From contig DEFH01000021.1 in the NCBI GenBank assembly GCA_002350705.1, forward strand, positions 3,126 to 55,105: a DNA stretch of 51,980 nt, read 5' to 3'. This document shows positions 45,639-51,980 of the stretch, piece after piece. The position numbers were made by a program, and so were the translations under genes. This stretch comes from Ruminococcaceae bacterium UBA2857. Its GTDB lineage: Bacteria; Bacillota; Clostridia; Oscillospirales; Acutalibacteraceae. Numbering within the stretch: position 1 is the stretch's first letter; every line of letters begins with the position of its first letter. Under the pieces are notes generated by a model. That model was given only the letters and a program-made list of their open reading frames with translations. It was not told the origin of the DNA and ran no database searches.

Positions 45639-46529
45639 ATGTCAAACCACATTTTTAAAGGTTCGGGTGTTGCCATTGTAACGCCTATGAACGCAGACGG
45701 CAGTATCAATTATGACGAGTACGGCAGAATCATCGAGTTTCAGATACAAAACGGTACAGATGCGATTATTACCTGCGGTACAACGGGAGAATCAGCTACC
45801 CTCAGCCGTGAAGAGCATTGTCAGGTGATCGAATATACTGTCGGCAAGGTTGCCAAAAGAGTGCCTGTTATTGCAGGAGCAGGCAGCAATGACACGATTT
45901 TTGCAGCCGAGCTTTCCGCAGAGGCCGAGAGACTGGGAGCAGATGCGATCCTGTCTGTGACACCGTACTATAACAAGACTTCACAGAGCGGACTGATTCA
46001 GCATTATCATTATATTGCAGACCGTATCCACATTCCGATGATCGTGTATAACGTACCGTCAAGAACAGGCTGCAATATCAAGCCCGAAACCTATGCAGAG
46101 CTTGCCAAACACCCCAATATTCAGGCAACCAAAGAGGCTAACGGGGATATTTCCGCCCTTGTCAAGACAATGGCACTTTGCGGAGACGATCTGGATGTGT
46201 ACAGCGGTGAAGATGCACAGGCTTTCACTATTACAGCCATGGGCGGTTTGGGAGTGATCTCTGTATTTGCGAATATCTGTCCGAGAGAGAGCCATGAAAT
46301 CATTAAAAAGGCATTGGACGGTGATTTCAAGAGCAGCTTTGCTATGCAGAAATATTATATCGAACTGATGAATATGCTGTTCTCGGATGTGAACCCGATA
46401 CCGATCAAAGCGGCTATGAATATGTGCGGCTTTAACTGCGGACCGTGCAGAATGCCTCTTGCTCCGATGAGTGAATCAGGCGAAAAGGCTTTAAGAGAAT
46501 GTCTTACAAAATACGGAATTCTTAAATAA
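45639..46529 (+). CDS. dapA: 4-Hydroxy-tetrahydrodipicolinate synthase
   Basis: A 296-residue class I aldolase that condenses pyruvate with aspartate semialdehyde. Motifs include CGTTGESATLSREEH, the Tyr in MIVYNVPSRTGCNI and the Schiff-base Lys in IQATKEANGD. YSGEDAQAF and VISVFANICP are also typical. AAGGAGG precedes the ATG. It lies 23 bases after asd. Confidence 0.96.
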   Translation: MSNHIFKGSGVAIVTPMNADGSINYDEYGRIIEFQIQNGTDAIITCGTTGESATLSREEHCQVIEYTVGKVAKRVPVIAGAGSNDTIFAAELSAEAERLGADAILSVTPYYNKTSQSGLIQHYHYIADRIHIPMIVYNVPSRTGCNIKPETYAELAKHPNIQATKEANGDISALVKTMALCGDDLDVYSGEDAQAFTITAMGGLGVISVFANICPRESHEIIKKALDGDFKSSFAMQKYYIELMNMLFSDVNPIPIKAAMNMCGFNCGPCRMPLAPMSESGEKALRECLTKYGILK

Positions 46530-46538
46530 AAAAACAAT

Positions 46539-46580
46539 ACGCTGTGAGCGTTGAAAAATTACTCTCACAGCGTGATTTTA
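46539..46580 (+). terminator. Hairpin between dapA and dapB
   Basis: ACGCTGTGAG (46539-46548) and CTCACAGCGT (46564-46573) form a perfect ten-bp stem with a 15-base loop, followed by the weak tract GATTTTAT. It may attenuate or process the operon mRNA rather than end it. Confidence 0.5.
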
Positions 46581-46602
46581 TATACAAAAGGACTGATAAA
46601 AT

Positions 46603-47358
46603 ATGACGAAGATCATCATTACAGGCTGCAGCGGCAAAATGGGAGCAAGTTTGATCAATGCCGCAGCCAATCGTGAAGATATCAGAATTGTGGGCGGCAT
46701 TGACCTGATACAGCCGCAGAACGTAGATTTTGAGTATGCCAAGACTTTTTCGGAATTGCGGTGTCAGGCAGATGTGATTGTGGATTTTTCCAATCCTGCG
46801 GTGCTGGATTCCATGCTGGACTATGCTGTGAAAAATAAAATGCCTGTCGTTATCTGCACAACGGGCTACAGTGAGCAACAGAAACAGAAAATACAGGCGG
46901 CTTCCAAAGAAATCGCTGTGTTCTATTCGGGAAATATGTCTTTGGGCATTAATCTGATTATCGAGCTGGCAAAGAAAGCAGCTGCCGTATTTGGCGACAG
47001 CTTTGATGTGGAGATTATCGAACAGCACCATAATCAAAAACTGGATGCACCAAGCGGCACGGCATTAATGATAGCAGATGCGATCTCACAGGTCAGAACA
47101 GATGCGGAGTATGTGTATGACCGCCATGCGTACAGAAAAAAGAGAGAAAAAAAAGAAATCGGTATTCATTCCGTCAGGGGCGGCAATATTGTGGGAGAGC
47201 ATGAAGTGATTTTTGCGGGACAGGACGAAGTGCTGACCATCAGTCATTCGGCACGTTCCAAGACAGTATTTGCCGTAGGTGCTCTCAATGCGGCAGTCTA
47301 TCTGAAAGGCAAAACAGCAGGAATGTATGATATGTCAGACCTGCTTGAAAATTCATAA
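46603..47358 (+). CDS. dapB: 4-Hydroxy-tetrahydrodipicolinate reductase
   Basis: A 251-residue NAD(P)H enzyme producing tetrahydrodipicolinate, the substrate of Ddh. The Rossmann motif is IIITGCSGKMGASLI. The catalytic segment is EIIEQHHNQKLDAPSGTALM, containing the His and Lys residues, and VRGGNIVGEHEVIFAG follows. The ACT gene begins 19 bases later. Confidence 0.96.
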   Translation: MTKIIITGCSGKMGASLINAAANREDIRIVGGIDLIQPQNVDFEYAKTFSELRCQADVIVDFSNPAVLDSMLDYAVKNKMPVVICTTGYSEQQKQKIQAASKEIAVFYSGNMSLGINLIIELAKKAAAVFGDSFDVEIIEQHHNQKLDAPSGTALMIADAISQVRTDAEYVYDRHAYRKKREKKEIGIHSVRGGNIVGEHEVIFAGQDEVLTISHSARSKTVFAVGALNAAVYLKGKTAGMYDMSDLLENS

Positions 47359-47377
47359 AAACAGGAGGTGCTTTGTA

Positions 47378-47827
47378 ATGAAGCCTACTATTGTAGTAAG
47401 TGATGATATTACATTGGTGACACTGCAAAATATACCGGCAGACATCGGTTTTGTCTCAGAGGTATTTGAAAAGATTGCAGAAATGGGCGTGGATGTCGAT
47501 ATGATTTCGCTGTCACCGGTGCAAAGCTCTATGACAAGCCTTTCATTCACCATCAATGACAATGACCTGATGAAAATATTAGGGTATACGTCTAAATTGA
47601 ATGACGGCACCGTGAAACCTATCGTCAGCAGCGGCAACTGTAAAATATCGGTCAATGATCCCGGTATGGAACATTGTCCGGGTGTAGCCGCAAAAGTATT
47701 CAGACGTGCGGCAGATGTCGGTACGGATATCAGACTGATTACAACCAGTGAATCACAGATTTCCCTGTTGGTAACAAAATCGGATTTTGATTCCGCCTTT
47801 TCGGCAATACAGAATGCACTGGATTAA
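47378..47827 (+). CDS. Stand-alone double-ACT protein, aspartokinase regulatory-domain-like
   Basis: A 149-residue protein made of two ACT-like domains. The first (about 5-70) has DITLVTLQNIPADIGFVSEVFEKIAEMGVDVDMISLSP; the second (about 80-149) has NCKISVNDPGMEHCPGVAAKVFRRAADVGTDIRLITTSESQISLLV. SESQISLLV is the ending typical of aspartokinase regulatory domains (TSEIKIS). No kinase domain is present. B. subtilis aspartokinase II makes an equivalent beta subunit from an internal start; here it is a separate gene with its own AGGAGGTG site, last in the lysine operon. It probably senses lysine or threonine and binds an aspartokinase encoded elsewhere. Confidence 0.82.
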   Translation: MKPTIVVSDDITLVTLQNIPADIGFVSEVFEKIAEMGVDVDMISLSPVQSSMTSLSFTINDNDLMKILGYTSKLNDGTVKPIVSSGNCKISVNDPGMEHCPGVAAKVFRRAADVGTDIRLITTSESQISLLVTKSDFDSAFSAIQNALD

Positions 47828-47843
47828 GTTTTGAAAGAAGAAT

Positions 47844-47888
47844 CCCCCTGAAAAAGCATGAAAACGCTTTTTCAGGGGGAATTTTTTG
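47844..47888. terminator. Strong two-way terminator between the lysine operon and rpoC
   Basis: CCCCCTGAAAAAGC (47844-47857) and GCTTTTTCAGGGGG (47866-47879) form a 14-bp stem with A/T flanks (AATTTTTTG on the plus strand). It serves both convergent operons. Confidence 0.92.
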
Positions 47889-47922
47889 TATATGGATGGA
47901 AGTTTTAGAGTCAAAGCTCCCA

Positions 47923-50900
47923 TTATCCTTCGTTCAGCACATCTTCTTCGGGAACACGCTCAATTTCAACATCACTGTAACGGTGCATACCGGTACCGGC
48001 AGGTACAAGCTTACCGATAATGACGTTTTCTTTCAGTCCCATCAGAGGATCGACTTTGCCCTTGATAGCGGCGTCTGTCAATACACGGGTTGTCTCCTGG
48101 AAAGAAGCAGCCGAGAGGAAAGAGTCTGTTGCCAGAGAAGCTTTTGTAATACCGAGCAGCATTGGCATATAAGTAGCAAACGTCAGACCGGTTTCTCCGC
48201 TGGCGATCCTCTTTTCAACTTCGGCATTGGCAGCATAGAACTCCCCTTTGTCTACAGTGGAGCCGGGCAGGAGATGGGTGCTGCCTGCATCATCAATGCG
48301 GATTTTTCTCATCATCTGACGGACAATAACTTCGATATGCTTGTCGTTGATGTCAACGCCCTGCATACGATAAGCACTCTGAACTTCTTCAATGAGGTAG
48401 TCCTGAACAGCAGCCGTACCTTTGATGGTGAGAACGTCATGCGGATTGACGGAACCTTCTGTAATCAGATCACCGGCTTCGATAATCTGACCTTCTTCAA
48501 CTCTTGTTCTGGAGCCGAACGGAATCAGATATTCACGCTTTTCACCTGTTTCAGTGTCAGTAATAACAGCATGACGGTTTTTCTTGATGTCCTCAAAAGT
48601 AACCTTGCCGCCAATCTCACTGATAATCGCAAGATGTTTCGGCTTTCTTGCCTCAAAGAGTTCTTCGACACGGGGCAGACCTTGGGTAATATCCTCACCG
48701 CCTGCGACACCGCCTGTATGGAAGGTACGCATGGTAAGCTGGGTACCGGGTTCACCGATAGACTGTGCAGCGATAATGCCCACGGCTTCACCGATGGTAA
48801 CAGGCATACCGTTGGCAAGGTTAGAGCCATAGCATTTCTTGCAGACACCGTGTACGGCACGGCAATCCAGAATAGAACGGATTTTTACCTGTTCGGCACC
48901 GGCAGCAATAATGATGTCGGCATCATGGTCATCCATGATTTTGGAAGAGGAAACAAGTACATTCCCGTCTTTATCCTTGAAGTCTTCGCAGAGGTATCTG
49001 CCGAGCAGACGCTCGTGCATGGTTTCAATAACGGAGTTACCCTGTTTGATGTCATAGACAACGATGCCGTCAGTTGTGCCGCAGTCTTCTTCACGGATGA
49101 TAACTTCCTGAGAAACGTCAACAAGTCGTCTTGTCAGATAACCGGAGTCGGCTGTACGCAGAGCGGTATCCGCCAGACCTTTACGGGCACCACGGGAGGA
49201 AATGAAGTATTCGAGGATATTCAGACCTTCACGGTAGTTGGCACGGATAGGAATTTCAATGGTTTTACCGGACGTATTGGCAATCAGGCCACGCATACCG
49301 GCAAGCTGTCTGATCTGGCTCATAGAACCACGGGCACCGGAATCCGCCATCATGAAGATAGGATTATATTTGCCGAGGTTTGCCTGAAGAGCGTCTGTAA
49401 CGTCATTGGTAGCCGTTTCCCAGATTTTGAGGACTTTCTCATAGCGTTCCTGATCGGACATGAAACCACGTCTGTACATTTTGGTAACTTTGTCAATTTC
49501 ATGTTCGGCAGCAGCAATGATTTCCTTTTTCTTGGGAGGAATTTCAGCGTCACAAACCGCAACGGTGATAGCACCTTTCGTGGAATATTTATAGCCCTGT
49601 GCCTTTACTTCGTCAAGAACAACAGAGGTCAACTGTGTACCATGCTTTTTGATGCACTTGTCAAAGATTTTGCCGAGCTGTTTTTTACCGACAAGGAAGT
49701 CGATTTCATATTTCATAAAGTTCTCGGGGAGACTTCTGTCAACATAGCCCAGATCCTGAGGGATCGGACGGTTAAAGATGATACGTCCGACAGTGGTATC
49801 AATGAGAACAGAGCGTTTTTCACCGTTCCATTCACCCTCGCGACGCACTTTGATTTTAGCATGAAGGCTGACAACCTTTGTTTCGTAAGCCATGATAGCT
49901 TCATCGGTGTCACGGAAAATTTTTCCTTCGCCCATTTCACCGTCTTTGTCGAGTGTCAGATAGTAAGAACCAAGTACCATATCCTGTGTAGGAACGGTAA
50001 CAGGTTTACCGTCAGACGGTTTGAGGAGGTTGTTGGCAGCGAGCATCAGGAAACGTGCTTCTGCCTGAGCCTCAGCGGAGAGGGGAACGTGTACAGCCAT
50101 CTGGTCACCGTCAAAGTCAGCGTTGAATGCTGTGCAGGCGAGAGGATGGAGTTTCAGAGCCTTGCCTTCCACGAGGACGGGTTCAAATGCCTGAATACCG
50201 AGTCTGTGCAGAGTAGGAGCACGGTTCAGCATAACAGGATGTCCTTTGATCACTCTTTCGAGAGCGTCCCATACTTCGGGCTTCGCACGTTCAACGGCTT
50301 TTCTGGCGGCCTTGATATTCTGTACGGAGCCGCTTTCTACGAGTATTTTCATAACAAAGGGCTTGAAGAGCTCCAGAGCCATTTCCTTTGGCAGACCGCA
50401 CTGATACATTTTGAGTTCCGGACCGACAACGATAACGGAACGGCCTGAATAGTCAACACGTTTACCGAGGAGGTTCTGACGGAAACGGCCTTGTTTACCC
50501 TTGAGCATATCGGAAAGGGATTTCAGTGCACGGTTGTTGGGGCCTGTGACAGGTCTGCCGCGTCTGCCGTTGTCGATCAGGGCATCGACAGCTTCCTGTA
50601 ACATACGTTTTTCATTGCGGATAATAATATCGGGAGCATTGAGTTCCAGAAGTCTGTTGAGACGGTTGTTTCTGTTGATAACACGTCTGTACAGGTCATT
50701 CAGGTCGGAAGTAGCGAAACGACCGCCATCGAGCTGTACCATCGGGCGAATATCGGGCGGAATAACCGGAATGACATCAAGGATCATCCATTCGGGGCGG
50801 TTGCCGGAGAGACGGAAAGATTCCACTACCTCAAGACGTTTGAGGATACGGACTCTTTTTTGACCGGAAGCACCTTCGAGTTCTTCTTTGAGTTCAACGG

Positions 50901-51474
50901 AAAGCTTGTCGAGGTCGATATTTTTAAGAAGTTTCTGGATAGCTTCCGCACCCATCATTGCTTCAAAATCGTCCTCATACTTGTCTTTCATGTCCCTGTA
51001 TTCTTTTTCGGACAGGCATTGCTGCACGGAGAGTTCACGGGAAGCGTCACTGTCCGGGACAATTTCCGTTACGATATACATCGCAAAGTAAAGGACTTTT
51101 TCAAGAGTACGGGGCGAGATGTCAAGAATCAGACCCATTCTGGAAGGAATACCCTTGAAGTACCAGATATGAGAAACAGGAGCCGCCAGCTCAATGTGTC
51201 CCATACGTTCACGTCTTACTTTCGAGCGGGTGATTTCAACACCGCAGCGTTCACAGATTCTTCCTTTAAAGTGGATTTTCTTGTATTTTCCGCAGTGGCA
51301 CTCCCAGTCCTTCTGAGGACCGAAGATTGCCTCGCAGAAAAGTCCGTCACGCTCAGGCTTGAGAGTACGGTAGTTAATGGTTTCAGGCTTTTTTACTTCA
51401 CCGTAGGACCATTGTCTGATCAAATCAGGGGAAGCCAGTCCTATTTTTATAGACTCAAATTCATTAAATTCCAT
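47923..51474 (-). CDS. rpoC: DNA-directed RNA polymerase subunit beta'
   Basis: A 1183-residue beta' subunit. The N-terminal zinc ribbon has Cys59, Cys61, Cys74 and Cys77 (ECHCGKYKK; ICERCGVE). The catalytic Mg loop is NADFDGDQMAVH. The rudder/bridge region contains GARKGLADTALRTADSGYLTRRLVDV, and the second zinc site lies around CRAVHGVCKKCYG. Length is that of Firmicutes beta' without large insertions. The ATG has GGAGGACTCAG upstream and lies 17 bases after rpoB. A long open frame runs antisense through it (see rejected items). Confidence 0.97.
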   Translation of the reverse strand: MEFNEFESIKIGLASPDLIRQWSYGEVKKPETINYRTLKPERDGLFCEAIFGPQKDWECHCGKYKKIHFKGRICERCGVEITRSKVRRERMGHIELAAPVSHIWYFKGIPSRMGLILDISPRTLEKVLYFAMYIVTEIVPDSDASRELSVQQCLSEKEYRDMKDKYEDDFEAMMGAEAIQKLLKNIDLDKLSVELKEELEGASGQKRVRILKRLEVVESFRLSGNRPEWMILDVIPVIPPDIRPMVQLDGGRFATSDLNDLYRRVINRNNRLNRLLELNAPDIIIRNEKRMLQEAVDALIDNGRRGRPVTGPNNRALKSLSDMLKGKQGRFRQNLLGKRVDYSGRSVIVVGPELKMYQCGLPKEMALELFKPFVMKILVESGSVQNIKAARKAVERAKPEVWDALERVIKGHPVMLNRAPTLHRLGIQAFEPVLVEGKALKLHPLACTAFNADFDGDQMAVHVPLSAEAQAEARFLMLAANNLLKPSDGKPVTVPTQDMVLGSYYLTLDKDGEMGEGKIFRDTDEAIMAYETKVVSLHAKIKVRREGEWNGEKRSVLIDTTVGRIIFNRPIPQDLGYVDRSLPENFMKYEIDFLVGKKQLGKIFDKCIKKHGTQLTSVVLDEVKAQGYKYSTKGAITVAVCDAEIPPKKKEIIAAAEHEIDKVTKMYRRGFMSDQERYEKVLKIWETATNDVTDALQANLGKYNPIFMMADSGARGSMSQIRQLAGMRGLIANTSGKTIEIPIRANYREGLNILEYFISSRGARKGLADTALRTADSGYLTRRLVDVSQEVIIREEDCGTTDGIVVYDIKQGNSVIETMHERLLGRYLCEDFKDKDGNVLVSSSKIMDDHDADIIIAAGAEQVKIRSILDCRAVHGVCKKCYGSNLANGMPVTIGEAVGIIAAQSIGEPGTQLTMRTFHTGGVAGGEDITQGLPRVEELFEARKPKHLAIISEIGGKVTFEDIKKNRHAVITDTETGEKREYLIPFGSRTRVEEGQIIEAGDLITEGSVNPHDVLTIKGTAAVQDYLIEEVQSAYRMQGVDINDKHIEVIVRQMMRKIRIDDAGSTHLLPGSTVDKGEFYAANAEVEKRIASGETGLTFATYMPMLLGITKASLATDSFLSAASFQETTRVLTDAAIKGKVDPLMGLKENVIIGKLVPAGTGMHRYSDVEIERVPEEDVLNEG

Positions 51475-51491
51475 TAGTCTGAGTCCTCCTC

Positions 51492-51980
51492 TCAGTCGTT
51501 GTCAGTCAGATTGTCAAAGTCGAGATCAAAAAGGTCATCATCACCGCTGCCATAGAATTCATCATCATTATTGGAATCAAACGATTCTTCTTCACCGTTT
51601 TCATCTGTAATCTGATAACTGTCATTGACATCATCTGTGACAATGCTTTTCTCATCAAAGGCTGCACCTTCAACAATATCATCTTCAAAGTCCTGACGCA
51701 GATCAATTTCATTGTTGTCCTTGTCAAGCACTTTAATGTCAAGAGCAAGCGACTGCAGCTCTTTAATCAAAACTTTAAAGGATTCAGGGATACCCGGTTT
51801 GGGGATATTCTGACCTTTTACGATAGCTTCATAGGTTTTCACACGTCCGACAACGTCATCGGATTTGACTGTCAGGATTTCCTGGAGGGTATAAGCAGCA
51901 CCGTAAGCCTCCAAAGCCCACACTTCCATCTCACCGAAACGCTGACCGCCGAACTGAGCTTTACCGCCCAGAGGCTGCTG
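51492..51980 (-). CDS. rpoB: DNA-directed RNA polymerase subunit beta, C-terminal part
   Basis: The right edge cuts this gene; only the last 162 codons are present. They include the universal C-terminal signature QPLGGKAQFGGQRFGEMEVW followed by ALEAYGAAYTLQEILTVKSDDVVGR and the IPKPGIPESFKVLIKELQSL clamp-contact region. After that comes an unusually acidic, Asn/Asp/Glu-rich tail of about 60 residues (for example DDEFYGSGDDDLFDLDFDN) before the stop. Confidence 0.97.
   Translation of the reverse strand, partial: QQPLGGKAQFGGQRFGEMEVWALEAYGAAYTLQEILTVKSDDVVGRVKTYEAIVKGQNIPKPGIPESFKVLIKELQSLALDIKVLDKDNNEIDLRQDFEDDIVEGAAFDEKSIVTDDVNDSYQITDENGEEESFDSNNDDEFYGSGDDDLFDLDFDNLTDND

Noticed and set aside
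47896..50448. An 850-codon open frame on the plus strand antisense to rpoC
   Set aside because: It lies wholly inside the unmistakable rpoC coding sequence, has no promoter or ribosome binding site, and its composition (runs of F, N, T, G) reflects the complement of rpoC codon use.
1..51980. CRISPR array, tRNA or rRNA genes
   Set aside because: No regularly spaced direct repeats of CRISPR length and no cloverleaf or rRNA sequence was recognised; the only short tandem array is the 11-bp one at 5200-5232.

Overview
This window looks like the chromosome of a Clostridia-class Firmicute close to Ruminococcus (Oscillospiraceae). The evidence is moderate GC, strong AGGAGG-type ribosome binding sites, near-consensus sigma-A promoters, BspA-type leucine-rich repeat and SH3b/Ig-like cell-surface proteins, a lysine riboswitch, a dimeric GlyRS, RNase J, GdpP and the gene orders ylxM-ffh-rpsP-khpA-rimM-trmD and rpoB-rpoC. 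No rRNA, tRNA, CRISPR array or intact prophage was recognised.

Layout. 1-5.8 kb is the only clearly accessory stretch: the right end of an IS200/IS605-type element abutting a broken AgrC-like histidine kinase, a BspA-like surface protein, a LytS-type kinase with a SARP-like response regulator, three tandem 11-bp repeats upstream of a truncated reading frame, and an IS5-type transposase fragment. 5.8-13 kb holds ddh (minus), then a rightward run (small hypothetical, secreted nuclease, NUDIX, membrane protein, hemW), facing ilvE and glyS on the minus strand. 13-30 kb is a long rightward run: rnjA, gdpP, rplI, dnaB, tilS, hpt, ftsH, uvrA, then a TIR/TPR protein, a DUF5685-type protein, a J-domain protein with a cysteine-rich tail and a small membrane protein. 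30-32.7 kb is a secreted multidomain lysozyme in which an SH3b module interrupts the GH24 domain. 32.7-36.6 kb is the SRP/ribosome maturation cluster. 37-39.2 kb is HPr and uvrC, facing a degenerate thioredoxin and a membrane protein. 40-44.2 kb holds an S1-domain protein, rsmD-coaD-coiled-coil protein and a transglutaminase-like protein. 44.2-47.9 kb is the lysine-riboswitch-controlled asd-dapA-dapB-ACT operon. The right edge is rpoC and the 3' end of rpoB on the minus strand, convergent with the lysine operon across a strong two-way terminator.

How the genes fit together. asd, dapA and dapB convert aspartyl phosphate to tetrahydrodipicolinate, and ddh, about 38 kb away, can turn that directly into meso-diaminopimelate. 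The free-standing ACT protein resembles the regulatory half of aspartokinase, so the operon may carry both an RNA-level and a protein-level lysine sensor. rnjA-gdpP-rplI-dnaB-tilS-hpt-ftsH links RNA decay, c-di-AMP turnover, translation, replication and proteolysis. The most unusual loci are the TIR/DUF5685/J-protein cluster behind uvrA, the nested lysozyme with a hairpin over its start codon, and the 11-bp repeat array next to the SARP-like regulator. All functional calls come from reading the sequence; no database search was run.
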